A DNA stretch of 64,000 bases. Source: Streptomyces sp. NBC_01750. Lineage in GTDB: Bacteria; Actinomycetota; Actinomycetes; Streptomycetales; Streptomycetaceae. The stretch lies in assembly GCF_035918095.1 (NCBI RefSeq), contig NZ_CP109137.1, positions 310,001-374,000 on the forward strand, read 5' to 3'. Both the position numbers and the translations under genes were made by a program. Below the pieces are notes generated by a model. It saw nothing but the letters and a program-made list of their open reading frames with translations, did not search any database and was not told where the DNA came from. Positions 1 to 8,236 of this stretch are shown here, piece by piece (positions within the stretch are counted from its first letter, which is position 1; each line of letters begins with the position of its first letter).

Positions 1-270
1 CCGCGCGTGCGCGGCCTCGAACAGGTCGAGCCCGAGACCGGGCGCGAACGGGTCGGCGAGGTCGTCGTCACCCTCGGCCGCCGGCCAGTAGTTCTCGGCG
101 TCGTCCCACAGGTAGGCGATAGCAGTCGTCGTGTCGTCCATCACCAGGCGGTATACGCCCTTCTTACTACCACCAGCGACCCGCTCAACCGCCTCCAGCC
201 GCCGCCCGCCGCCCAGCGCGGCCCGCGCCGCACCCGCCAACTGCTCCCGCGTCTCTGCCCTGGGGGCCAC
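1..270 (-). CDS. APH-fold phosphotransferase, N-terminal part (runs off the window)
   Basis: An open minus-strand frame of 90 codons enters from the window edge and reads as coding. It contains GGSKKGVYRL followed by DAENYWPAA and DPFAPGLGLDLFEAAHAR. This resembles the N-lobe start of actinobacterial aminoglycoside/choline-kinase-like (APH family) phosphotransferases, where a Gly-rich strand precedes the nucleotide-binding lysine. The kinase core, including the catalytic HxD, lies outside the window, so neither substrate nor activity can be judged. A GTG at 270 follows a GGAGAGG-like sequence about 11 bases upstream and is the suggested start; an internal ATG at 141 would remove the conserved N-terminal strand. 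Recognition is by pattern only. Confidence 0.55.
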   Translation of the reverse strand, partial: MAPRAETREQLAGAARAALGGGRRLEAVERVAGGSKKGVYRLVMDDTTTAIAYLWDDAENYWPAAEGDDDLADPFAPGLGLDLFEAAHAR

Positions 271-334
271 TTTCCGAACCGCCTCTCCATCACGACAACC
301 TGCGTACCCTACGGGAGCATCTACGTGGGGACGA

Positions 335-515
335 TTGGTTTGTTCCGCATCCGAGGACCCGCCGACCCGGGTCGGTGCCAGCTTCCAGAGCCTCCGAGCG
401 CACCCGCCTTGCCCAGGCGAGTGGCCGCTCGCTCGGAGAACCGACGGTCTGCCACCCGCTACGACGTGGGCAAAACGGTCAGACGACCCGAGAGCATCAC
501 CGAACGCAGGAGGAA
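335..515 (+). pseudogene. Transposase remnant, C-terminal tail (same family as the intact copy at 38649-40103)
   Basis: The plus-strand frame reads ENRRSATRYDVGKTVRRPE and then SITERRRN. This matches the last residues of the intact transposase further along the window (KNRRPATRYDVGKTVKRPE, then SITERNR). Upstream of that the similarity fades and there is no start, no DDE core and no terminal repeat, so only the extreme 3' end of an element survives. It shows that the family was present here before and has decayed. Confidence 0.75.
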
Positions 516-795
516 CACTCGCCAGCAGCGCTCCACGTCATCCGCTGTGACTCCGGTCCTGGAGGATCACAGCCACACTGGCCGCGGCTCGCGGCCCTTC
601 GGCAGATGCCCGACCTTCCACCGGACTAATGTGCCTTCCACCAGGGGAAGTTCGCCGTTGGTCCCTCGCAGGCGCGGAGGCTTCGGCAGGCGCAATGACG
701 GGATCGGAGCGGATCCCGGCCGACCAGCTCGACGGGAAGGTCACGCAGGACTCAGGCACGGCGGGTGACGCGGTGACGATGTCCGGCTCCACGCG
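516..795. other. No convincing gene
   Basis: Several overlapping frames on both strands are open here, as expected at this GC content, but none has a good ribosome site, recognisable motif or family pattern. It separates the transposase tail from a frameshifted minus-strand gene. Confidence 0.4.
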
Positions 796-1127
796 TCAGA
801 CTTGGGCGAGAACATCCGCCGTCAAACGGTCGTATTCAGCAGCCGCCGCAGGCACGCCATCGAAGTAGTCGTCCAGAACCCGGCCCGCTGCCACTCTCGC
901 GGCGCCAACGTCAGCAAGCCATCGGTCAATCCAGCCACCCAGCAGGCAGGCAGTCGCTCGCTCACAACGGTGAACATCGCCGCGTCCCAACGCCCCAGAG
1001 AGTCGAAGGCCCCGGCTCGCTGTTCGGCCGGATCCGGAATACGAAACAGCACTCGATCCTGCGCGGTCACCTCTTCAAGGACCGGATACTCAACTCCCCC
1101 ACGCATTGCGGGGTGGTCACTCACCAC
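796..1127 (-). pseudogene. Small hypothetical gene broken by one frameshift
   Basis: Two minus-strand frames join into one continuous protein-like sequence. The upstream frame gives EVTAQDRVLFRIPDPAEQR and DSLGRWDAAMFTVVSERLPA. Near 955-965 the sense continues in the next frame as GGWIDRWLADVGAARVAAGR and ends EYDRLTADVLAQV. A single-base indel explains the break. The joined product is about 105 residues, soluble, rich in Asp, Glu and Arg, with no motif I recognise. It is either a real pseudogene or an assembly error. Confidence 0.45.
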
Positions 1128-1251
1128 CGCACCGGATTGCGGGACTGATGATCTGAATGCAGCGGACAGTCATCCGCGCAACCCAGAGACCTTCCGCCGC
1201 GGAAGTTGCGGGGCGGTGTCTCTGCACTGCCTGGATCGGTGCACGCCTACA

Positions 1252-1608
1252 TCACTGAGGCCGAGATGGTGTCCGCCGGGTGGTGTAGGCCTTGAGCATC
1301 TCTGTGGGGGTGCGGTACAGCACGCACTGGCGGAGCGGCCCTTCGGGCACGCTGGGATCCTCGAAGTCGTCAGCCGCGTCTCGAGTCATGCCGATCCGGC
1401 GCATCACTGCCTGGGAACGAACGTTGTTAATGGTCGTCGACGCCACGATCTCCGGCAGCCCGAGGACATCGAAGCCGAAGGCCTGGCAGGCCAGGGCGGC
1501 CTGGGTGGCGTAACCGTGACCCCACGCCGTACGCGTTGACCGCCACCCGATATCCACCCCAGCGAACGGCATGTCCTGGTCGACTTCGTCCAAGCCGGGA
1601 CTATCCAT
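1252..1608 (-). pseudogene. GNAT acetyltransferase, N-terminally truncated
   Basis: The product is the C-terminal two thirds of a RimJ/RimL-type GNAT N-acetyltransferase. It has the conserved beta4/motif-A region IGWRSTRTAWGHGYATQAA (acetyl-CoA pyrophosphate loop) and the late motif SQAVMRRIGMTRDAADDFE. The first 50-60 residues of the fold (acceptor-side strands) are missing. Directly upstream the sequence becomes the 5' end of an IS5-family transposase (1602-1655), so the gene was probably cut by that insertion or a later deletion. The remaining ATG at 1608 is fortuitous. A functional enzyme is unlikely. Confidence 0.7.
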
Positions 1609-1655
1609 GAGGGCTCCGACGCCGTGATCACACCAGCCACAACAAGATCATCTCT
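1602..1655 (-). mobile_element. IS5-family element fragment: leader plus first 13 transposase codons
   Basis: A minus-strand ATG at 1640 begins MAGVITASEPSWI, nearly identical to MAGVIMASQPSWM at 12809 on the same strand. Similarity extends into the untranslated leader (a shared ATGATCACACCAGCC-like block). This is the 5' end of an IS5-type transposase gene; the rest is gone and the frame runs into the truncated acetyltransferase. Confidence 0.65.
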
Positions 1656-1969
1656 CGGTCTCGGAGGGCCTTGGCTACGGGCCCTCGGATACTGAGGACG
1701 TTTCCCACCTGGAGACGGTGACGCTCGCCGCCGAGACCGTCCGCGAGAAAATGCGCCTCGAACAACTCTGGGTGCGCGAGGCCTTGGAGGTCCGCCGGTT
1801 CGGTGAACTCCGCACGGTCTGCGACCACTTCATCGCTTCCTGCGCGTCCCGAGTCAGGGGCACGGTGGGCTGGCACCTGGGCCGTGGCACGGCCCAGACC
1901 CGGTCGATCGTCGGGGAGCGCCCTCGGTTCATAGGGGATCGGGAGGCGTGGGAGAAGGGGCGGCCCTGA
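1646..1969 (+). pseudogene. Unidentified coding remnant
   Basis: A 108-codon plus-strand frame without a clear start has protein-like composition, e.g. EGLGYGPSDTEDVSHLETVT, AAETVREKMRLEQLWVREAL and EVRRFGELRTVCDHFIAS. It begins right beside the IS5 fragment, suggesting the 5' end was removed by that element. I do not recognise the family. The last 25 residues look less constrained. An antisense frame is also open, so even the strand is only moderately secure. Confidence 0.3.
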
Positions 1970-2121
1970 CACCCCGGCCCGCCGGTAGCGACCCCGACAC
2001 CGCTACCGATGCCGTCCCGGGCGAGGCGGGTCACGTTACGTCGCGATGACCGATGCCCTCCTGAATCGGGGTGCCTAGTGTCATCTCGTCCCTGGTGGCA
2101 ACGGATCGGAATCGGACCCGC

Positions 2122-2691
2122 ATGCGTCTGCTCACGTACCTCGTCGGCTGCAGTGTCGACGGCTTCACCGCCGGTCCTGACGGACAGTGCGACCCCTTCG
2201 GCTTCGACGGCGATCTCAAGGCCGCCGTTCTGGCCGAGTACCCCGAGACCGTCCCGGACCATGTCCGCAGGCCGCTGGGCGTCGTCAGCACGGCGAACAG
2301 ATTGTTCGACACGGTCGTCATGGGGCGCGGCGTCTACGAATCCGCTCGGGCGGCCGGTGCCGACAGCCCGTATCCCTGGCTGCGGCAGTACGTGGTCTCC
2401 TCGTCCCTGAAACGGCCCGCGTCAGGCGTCGATGTCGTCGCCGGGGACCCGGCGGAGTTCGTCCGCGGGCTGAAGCGGCGGCCGGGCATGGGCATCTGGC
2501 TGTGCGGCGGCCCGGTGCTGGCCGGGCGCTTGCTGCGCGAGGTCGACAAGCTCGTGGTCCACCGCCGCCCGGTGGTGTTCGGGGCCGGCGTTCCGCTGTT
2601 CCACGCGGCATTCGACCCTGCCGCCTTCACGCTGACCGACTTCCGGGTCTTCGCCACCGGCGCCACTGTCACTACGTACACCAAGCAGTAG
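2122..2691 (+). CDS. DHFR/RibD C-terminal family protein
   Basis: A 189-residue protein of the dihydrofolate reductase / RibD-C fold. It starts MRLLTYLVGCSVDGFTAGPD, the typical first strand and substrate loop, then VVMGRGVYES (NADPH-binding strand), WLCGGPVLAGRLLREVDKLV (Gly-Gly nucleotide loop) and VVFGAGVPLF. These small stand-alone reductases are common in actinomycetes and their substrates are mostly unknown; it is not a canonical folA. The ATG at 2122 puts the N-terminus where homologues start; a GTG-initiated form from 2071 would add 17 atypical residues. The gene is followed after 8 bases by an acetyltransferase gene, so the two are probably co-transcribed. Confidence 0.8.
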   Translation: MRLLTYLVGCSVDGFTAGPDGQCDPFGFDGDLKAAVLAEYPETVPDHVRRPLGVVSTANRLFDTVVMGRGVYESARAAGADSPYPWLRQYVVSSSLKRPASGVDVVAGDPAEFVRGLKRRPGMGIWLCGGPVLAGRLLREVDKLVVHRRPVVFGAGVPLFHAAFDPAAFTLTDFRVFATGATVTTYTKQ

Positions 2692-2699
2692 GAGCACAA

Positions 2700-3641
2700 G
2701 TGTTGTTTCGCCCCACGACCGAGGCCGATCAAGAGCGTGTCGCAGCAGTCATCGTGGATGAACCGGTGGGCTGGATCGACGCCGACCGCTACCTGGACGA
2801 TTTGAAGCAGGGGATGTACCGGCCGGAGTGGACCTGGATCGCCGAGGACGACGGGCGGATCGTGGGCCGTTCCTTGTGGTGGGGGCAGCAGGACAGCGCT
2901 CACCCCGTCGCCCTGGACTGTCTGCATGTCGACCCGAGGCTCCCCGACCGCGCGGAGGTGGCGGCCGGGCTGCTGACCGCAGCGCTGCGGGCGTTCGCCG
3001 AAGCCGGTGCGCCCAAAATTCCGCTGTACAACCTGACGCTGCCCGTCGGCTGGCGTGACACCCCGGCCGCGGTGGCCGCCGTGGAGTGGCGGCGCCGGGC
3101 CGCCGTGGCAGCAGGCCTCACGCATGAGGTGGAACGGCTGCGCCTGCAATGGACGGCCGACGTCGGCCTCCCCGCGTCCAGGGGCCGGCTGACGTTCGCC
3201 CCCGCTTCGGACGAGGAGTTCCTCCGGCTGTTCCGTCGGACAGCCGTCGGCAGCCTGGACGACGAGACCCGCAGGAACATCGCCGTCAAGGGCGCCGAAG
3301 CCACGGCCAGGGACGAGATGGACTTCTATCTCGGCTGCCCCGGTCGGCGCGAGTGGTGGCGCGTGGCCCACACCCCGGACGGGCAGGTCGCGGGCCTCGC
3401 CCTCCCCTCCGCGACACCGTATGCCCGCAACGTGGGCTACCTGGGCGTCGTCCCCGAGTTCCGCGGCCATGGGTACGTGGACGACCTCCTCACCGAGATC
3501 ACCCTCATCCACGCGGAATCCGGTGCCGAACTGATCACAGCCACCACGGACACCGGCAACGCCCCCATGGCCGCGGCCTTCGCCCGCGCCGGCTACCGGA
3601 CTTCGGAGATCCGCATGCTGTATTCGGCGCCGGTGGCGTAG
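2700..3641 (+). CDS. Tandem GNAT family acetyltransferase
   Basis: A 313-residue product with two GNAT-like halves. The N-terminal half has the WIAEDDGRIVGRSLWW strand pair and CLHVDP. The C-terminal half has the classic acetyl-CoA site VGYLGVVPEFRGHGYVDDLL, with ARAGYRTSEIRMLY at the end. GTG at 2700 is preceded by GGAG six bases upstream, overlapping the stop of the DHFR-family gene, and fixes the start. Two-domain GNATs of this length in Streptomyces usually modify small molecules, but the acceptor cannot be read from sequence. Its position between a reductase gene and vgb suggests a detoxification neighbourhood; that link is inference. Confidence 0.8.
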   Translation: MLFRPTTEADQERVAAVIVDEPVGWIDADRYLDDLKQGMYRPEWTWIAEDDGRIVGRSLWWGQQDSAHPVALDCLHVDPRLPDRAEVAAGLLTAALRAFAEAGAPKIPLYNLTLPVGWRDTPAAVAAVEWRRRAAVAAGLTHEVERLRLQWTADVGLPASRGRLTFAPASDEEFLRLFRRTAVGSLDDETRRNIAVKGAEATARDEMDFYLGCPGRREWWRVAHTPDGQVAGLALPSATPYARNVGYLGVVPEFRGHGYVDDLLTEITLIHAESGAELITATTDTGNAPMAAAFARAGYRTSEIRMLYSAPVA

Positions 3642-3707
3642 GGCGGAGAAACGGAGGCCCCTTCGCCCGAGGGAGACAGACGGTTGATGAAGGGCGGCAG
3701 CGGGCGC

Positions 3708-3745
3708 GCCGTATGAAGAGAGCCGCATGAGCCGTATGAAGAGAG
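3708..3745 (+). repeat. 15-bp direct repeat upstream of vgb
   Basis: GCCGTATGAAGAGAG occurs at 3708-3722 and again at 3731-3745, just before the vgb start at 3759. The second copy leads into the GAGAGGAG ribosome site. It may be a small slippage duplication or a regulator half-site pair; there is no evidence to choose. Confidence 0.6.
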
Positions 3746-3758
3746 GAGAGCCGGTCTG

Positions 3759-4694
3759 ATGCCGGTTTTCATCGAAGAGTTCACCTTGGCCGGGAGCGAC
3801 AGCGGTCCCTACGCGCTCACCACGGGCCCGGACGGGGCGCTGTGGTTCACGCTGGTTCACAGCGGGGGCATCGGGCGTCTCGTGCCCGGAGGGGTACTCA
3901 CGCACCATCAACTCGACCCGGACTGCGGGCCAACGATCATCGCTGTCGGGCCGGACGACGCCTTGTGGTTCACCGAGCACCGGGCGCACCGCATCGGCCG
4001 GATCGCCCTCGACGGCAAGGTCGAGGAATTCACCGTGCCGACTGCGGAGTGCGGTCCGTTCGGAATCGCCGCCGGGCCGGACGGAGCGCTGTGGTTCACC
4101 GAGACCGCCGCCGACCGGATCGGCAGGATCACCACCGACGGCCGGGTGACCGAGTTCCCGCTGCCCGCCACGGGGACCTACCCCTCCGCGATCACCGCAG
4201 GAGCCGACGACGGGATGTGGTTCACCCTGAACCAGGCCGACGCGATCGGGCGGATCGGCATGGACGGAGCCGTCACTCTGCACCCGTTGCCGACCAGGTC
4301 CGCCGCCCCGGTGGGCATCGCGGCCGGGCACGACGGGGCGGTCTGGTTCGTCGAGATCGGTGCAGGGCAGATCGGGCGGATCACTCCCGACGGCGGGATC
4401 ACCGAGTTCCCGCTGCCCGACCGCACGTCCCGGCCGCATGCCATCACCCCCGGCAGCGACGGCACGTTGTGGTTCACCGAGTGGGCCGGCAACCGGGTGG
4501 GCTCCCTCACCCCCGACGGCACTGTCACCGTGCACGACCTCCCGACCCCGGGCTCGGAGCCGCACGGGATCGCCCTGGGCCCGGACGGAGCTCTGTGGAC
4601 AGCGCTGGAAATCGGTGCACTCGCCCGCGTCGGCGTCCGTGTCCGCACGCAACGAAGCAACGAACAACGAGGGAACGAAAGGGAACGCTCATGA
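3759..4694 (+). CDS. vgb: Virginiamycin B lyase (streptogramin B lyase)
   Basis: A 311-residue seven-bladed beta-propeller with repeated GPDGALWFTE-type blades about 42 residues apart. Vgb linearises streptogramin B antibiotics by an elimination at the ester bond, using Mg2+ and the residues His228, Glu268 and His270 of the staphylococcal enzyme. All three have counterparts here: His227 in RPHAIT, Glu267 and His269 in SEPHGI. The length matches the enzyme family (about 295-310), so this is probably an active lyase rather than a generic propeller. The start ATG has GAGAGGAG seven to ten bases upstream. The stop overlaps the next start by ATGA, implying translational coupling. Residues after about 290 (Arg/Gln-rich) are beyond the propeller. 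Confidence 0.85.
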   Translation: MPVFIEEFTLAGSDSGPYALTTGPDGALWFTLVHSGGIGRLVPGGVLTHHQLDPDCGPTIIAVGPDDALWFTEHRAHRIGRIALDGKVEEFTVPTAECGPFGIAAGPDGALWFTETAADRIGRITTDGRVTEFPLPATGTYPSAITAGADDGMWFTLNQADAIGRIGMDGAVTLHPLPTRSAAPVGIAAGHDGAVWFVEIGAGQIGRITPDGGITEFPLPDRTSRPHAITPGSDGTLWFTEWAGNRVGSLTPDGTVTVHDLPTPGSEPHGIALGPDGALWTALEIGALARVGVRVRTQRSNEQRGNERERS

Positions 4695-5041
4695 AGTACG
4701 CACTCGTGATCTTCGAGACCGATGAGTCGCGCCACCGGATCCGGACCGACCGGGCCGCTCACCGAGCGGCGTACGAGACCTGGATCGGCAAGATCGCGGC
4801 GGCAGGCAAACTGATCAGTGGCGATGCTCTGGACACCGAGTCGGCCACCGCGGCGACCGTGCGCAAGACCACCGGAGCAGCGCCCGCCGCGGTGACCGAC
4901 GGGCCCGCACACCCCGGCGAGGAGACCCTGGGCGGCTGGTTCGTCATCGACGTGGCCGACCGTGAGGAAGCCGTGGAACTCGCCAAGGGGCTCGGCACCT
5001 TGGAGACCATCGAGATCTGGCCGGTGCTCGAAGGCGCCTGA
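4691..5041 (+). CDS. YciI-like protein (DUF1330/YCII superfamily)
   Basis: A 116-residue ferredoxin-like alpha/beta protein that starts MKYALVIFETDESRHRI and has AAGKLISGDALDTESATA, LGGWFVIDVADREEAVELAK and IEIWPVLE. These are the standard elements of YciI-like proteins, often found in sigma-factor or oxidoreductase operons with no proven reaction. The ATG overlaps the vgb stop (ATGA), so it is translated with vgb. A role in streptogramin degradation is not shown by sequence. Confidence 0.8.
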   Translation: MKYALVIFETDESRHRIRTDRAAHRAAYETWIGKIAAAGKLISGDALDTESATAATVRKTTGAAPAAVTDGPAHPGEETLGGWFVIDVADREEAVELAKGLGTLETIEIWPVLEGA

Positions 5042-5123
5042 GGACGGCCCGTTGCGGCATCGCCGCTCCCCCGACGTACAGTGTCGATCATGATGCTCGG
5101 TTGCTGGCGAGGGGGAGCGGACG

Positions 5124-7808
5124 GTGCAGGGGCGCGCAGAAGAACGACGCCACATTGAGCGGATGCTCGCCAACTCTCGGCGCGGAGCGAGCAGTTCACT
5201 GCTGCTGTACGGCGAGGCCGGCATCGGCAAGACCACCCTCCTTGAGCATGCGGCCGCCCACGCGGACGGCATGCGCGCGCTGCGGGTCGAGGGCATCGAG
5301 TCGGAGATGGAGCTCGCTTTCGGAGGGCTCCATCAGCTCTTCCTGCCGGTGCTCGATCTACTCGACCGGCTGCCGGGACCGCAGGCCGGGGCTCTGCGCG
5401 CCGTCTTCGGCCTGAGCGACGAGCCCGTACGGGACCGTCTCACCCTGGGGCTCGCCACACTGTCGCTGCTGTCCGAGGCGGCCACGGACGACCCCCTGCT
5501 GTGCCTGGTCGACGACCTGCAATGGCTCGACCGGCCGTCCGGGGACGCGCTGACCTTTGCCGCCCGGCGGCTGCGGGACGAAGGCATCGTCATGCTCTTC
5601 GCCACCCGCGGCACCTCGCCGGAGAGCGGATCGAGGGCGCTGCCGCGCGTACACGTCACCGGCATCGACCGGCGGTCGGCCGTGGCGCTGCTGCCCGGCC
5701 TCGCTCCCCCGGTCGCCGAGCACATCCTCGACCAGGCGCAGGGAAACCCGCTGGCGCTGCGGGAGTTGGCCGCCGCGCTGACCCCGGCGCAGCGCGCCGG
5801 ACAGCTGGGGCTGCTGGCGCCGGCCGAGGCGCGGCCCGAGCTGCCCCATCGGCTCCAGGACGCGTTCGCACAGCAGATCCGCCGCCTTCCCGACGCGACC
5901 CAGCGCACTCTCGCGGTGGCCGCGGCCGACGACACCGGGGACCTTCCCACCGTGCTGGCAGCCGCGGGCCGGCTCGACGGGGAGGTCAGGGATCTAGAGC
6001 CCGCCGAGCGTGCCGGACTGGTCTTCGTCTCCGCGCAGAAACTGCGTTTCCGGCACCCCCTCATCCGGTTCGCCGCCTACCAACAGGCCCCGCTGGCCTG
6101 GCGGATCGCGGCGCACCGGGCGTTGGCGGCGGACCTGGACGGCGCCCAGCACGCGCACCGGCGCGCCTGGCACCTGGCCGCCGCGACGACCGGCCCGGAC
6201 GAAGAGGTCGCCGCGGAGTTGGAACGGGTCGCCGAGTGGGCTGGAAGCAGGCAGGCGATGGCGTCCGCGTCCGCGGCGTACGAGCGGGCCGCCCGCCTGA
6301 CCGCCGATCCGCACCGGCATGCCCGCCGCCTGATCACCGCCGCGCAGAAGGCGAGCGAAGCCGGCCAGGACGAACGGTGCCGCGCTCTCACCGACCAGGT
6401 GCCACTGCCGTTGCGGGACCCAGGGATGGCGGCGGACTTCGCCCGCGTACGCTCCGTGGTCGAGCTCGGCTACGGCAGCCCCCGCCGGGCCGCCCGCATC
6501 CTGGCCGACTGCGCGGACACGATCTCGGCCGACCGCCCCGACAAGCTCGCGCCGCTGCTGACCGACGCCATCCACGCGGCCTTCTGCGCGGGCGACGCAC
6601 CCCTCATGGTGGAGATCGGCGTCCGCACACCCCATCTGCCGATCCTGGCCGTGCCCGCCCACCTCCTGGCGGGCGACCTGCCCGGCGCGCGCCGGGCCCT
6701 GGACACTCTCGTACGGGCCGGACGCCTCGCCGACGTCGGGCTCATGGACCAGTTGGTGACCTCGATCTACTGCCACCTGATGGCCGATCACGCGACCGCG
6801 CACGAACTGGCCGCCGCGGCGGTCGCCCACTGCCGCGAGCAGGGCATCGGTGGATGGCTGCCCACCACGCTGCATCTGCGCGCCCAGGTGGAGCTGGCGC
6901 TCGGCCGGCTCGACGACGCGCACGCACACGCCACCGAAGCGCTCCGGCTGGCCGACGGCTACGACCTGGACCACCGAGCAGCCCATCTGCGCGCCCTGTT
7001 GGCGGTGCTGGCCGCCGTCCAAGGGGAGGAGGCGCAGACCCGGAAAATGGCCGAACAGGCACTGGAGTACACCCGCCCGCGCTCGGTCGGACGGGGCGCG
7101 GCGGAGGCGCTGTGGGCGCTGGGGCTGCTCGACCTCGGCCTCGGGCGGGCGCAGGACGCGCTGCGCCATCTGGAGGCGGCCCGGCAGGCGGCGGGCCACC
7201 CCTTCCTGGCCCGGCACCTGTTGCCGGATCTGATCGAGGCGGCCGTGCGCGCCGGACATCCGGAAGGGGCGCGGGCACCCGCGGACCAGCTCATGACATG
7301 GGCGGCCGGCCTCGGACAGCTCCACTTCACGGCCCAAGCGCACCGCTGCGCGGCCCTGACCAGCCCGGACACACAGGCCGAGCAGCACTATCTGGCCGCC
7401 TTGGACCTGCACACCGACGGCAACGACTTCGATCGGGCGCGCACCCAACTCCTCTACGGCGAATGGCTGCGCCGCTCGCGCCGCAAAATCGACGCCCGCG
7501 ACCAACTGCGCACCGCACTGAAAATCTTCGATCAGCTGAACGCCCGACCCTGGGCCCACCGCGCTCGCACGGAACTCCAGGCAGCCGGCGAAACCCACGA
7601 CCCGTCCGACGCCACCGACTCCCCCCTGACCCGCCTGAGCGCCCAGGAGCGCGAAGTCGTCCGCCTCGCGGCCACCGGCGCCACCAACCGCGAAATCGCC
7701 ACGCACCTGTTCCTGAGCCCACGCACCGTCGGCCACCACCTCTACCGCGCGTTCCCCAAGCTCGGCATCAGCTCCCGAACAGAACTCGCCGACCTGCTCA
7801 CGCCCTGA
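5124..7808 (+). CDS. LAL-type LuxR family transcriptional regulator (AAA ATPase)
   Basis: An 894-residue large ATP-binding regulator of the LuxR family. Walker A is GEAGIGKTT at residues 30-38 and Walker B is CLVDDLQWLD near 123-132. A long helical, TPR-like middle (roughly 350-800) is followed by a LuxR HTH at the C-terminus: LSAQEREVVRLAATGATNRE, IATHLFLSPRTVGHH and LGISSRTELADLL. Such proteins are usually cluster-situated activators or sense small ligands through the repeat region. GTG at 5124 follows a GGGGGAGCGGAC ribosome site. It lies downstream of the vgb-yciI pair in the same direction, so it may be the local regulator, though about 80 bases separate them and no operator is recognised. 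Confidence 0.85.
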   Translation: MQGRAEERRHIERMLANSRRGASSSLLLYGEAGIGKTTLLEHAAAHADGMRALRVEGIESEMELAFGGLHQLFLPVLDLLDRLPGPQAGALRAVFGLSDEPVRDRLTLGLATLSLLSEAATDDPLLCLVDDLQWLDRPSGDALTFAARRLRDEGIVMLFATRGTSPESGSRALPRVHVTGIDRRSAVALLPGLAPPVAEHILDQAQGNPLALRELAAALTPAQRAGQLGLLAPAEARPELPHRLQDAFAQQIRRLPDATQRTLAVAAADDTGDLPTVLAAAGRLDGEVRDLEPAERAGLVFVSAQKLRFRHPLIRFAAYQQAPLAWRIAAHRALAADLDGAQHAHRRAWHLAAATTGPDEEVAAELERVAEWAGSRQAMASASAAYERAARLTADPHRHARRLITAAQKASEAGQDERCRALTDQVPLPLRDPGMAADFARVRSVVELGYGSPRRAARILADCADTISADRPDKLAPLLTDAIHAAFCAGDAPLMVEIGVRTPHLPILAVPAHLLAGDLPGARRALDTLVRAGRLADVGLMDQLVTSIYCHLMADHATAHELAAAAVAHCREQGIGGWLPTTLHLRAQVELALGRLDDAHAHATEALRLADGYDLDHRAAHLRALLAVLAAVQGEEAQTRKMAEQALEYTRPRSVGRGAAEALWALGLLDLGLGRAQDALRHLEAARQAAGHPFLARHLLPDLIEAAVRAGHPEGARAPADQLMTWAAGLGQLHFTAQAHRCAALTSPDTQAEQHYLAALDLHTDGNDFDRARTQLLYGEWLRRSRRKIDARDQLRTALKIFDQLNARPWAHRARTELQAAGETHDPSDATDSPLTRLSAQEREVVRLAATGATNREIATHLFLSPRTVGHHLYRAFPKLGISSRTELADLLTP

Positions 7809-8236
7809 CAGGTGCAGAAGAACAGGCAGGTCAGGCGCCCTTCCCGACCACAGGCACAAGCTGGGCTGAGCCGGGACGCCAGCTGCGACCGAGAGAGATC
7901 CGCCCGGGGGGAACCCCGCGCCCGCTGGAGGAGGGCATCCGGGCCACGGGACTTCCGCGGCTGCCGACGCTGCCGCGCCTGTATCACCTGCTGTGGCGGC
8001 TGGAGCTGAGCTTGGAGTGGAACCGGGCGATGGGGCCGGACAGTGTGATCAGCGCATCGGCCCGGATGCGTCGGCGATGCGCCGCTCCCTGGAGGCGGAC
8101 GCCGCAGTCAACGACAACGACCTGTTCTGCTCGCAATCCATCACCAGAGACCGCGGCGCGGACATGGCATCAGACATCCTGGACACGCCGGAGAACTGAT
8201 TCACGATGCAGCATTCCACCGCCCAAAGGAACAGCC
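7809..8236. other. Intergenic stretch with a possible decayed gene
   Basis: From about 7920 a plus-strand frame reads PLEEGIRATGLPRLPTLPRL and WRLELSLEWNRAMGPDSV. Near 8050-8060 it shifts into another frame ending MRRSLEADAAVNDNDLFCSQ and stopping at 8199. This looks like a small gene with a frameshift, but no start and no family can be named. The rest is unremarkable. Confidence 0.3.

Noticed and set aside
538..792. Open minus-strand frame of 84 codons
   Set aside because: Ser/Pro/Ala-rich with no ribosome site, overlapping other equally open frames.
2334..4667. 777-codon open frame on the minus strand across the DHFR-family, GNAT and vgb genes
   Set aside because: It is the antisense shadow of three well supported plus-strand genes; composition is Arg/Gly/Pro-rich with no motifs.
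5994..7859. 621-codon minus frame opposite the LAL regulator
   Set aside because: Antisense of a gene with clear Walker and LuxR motifs; no ribosome site or family pattern.
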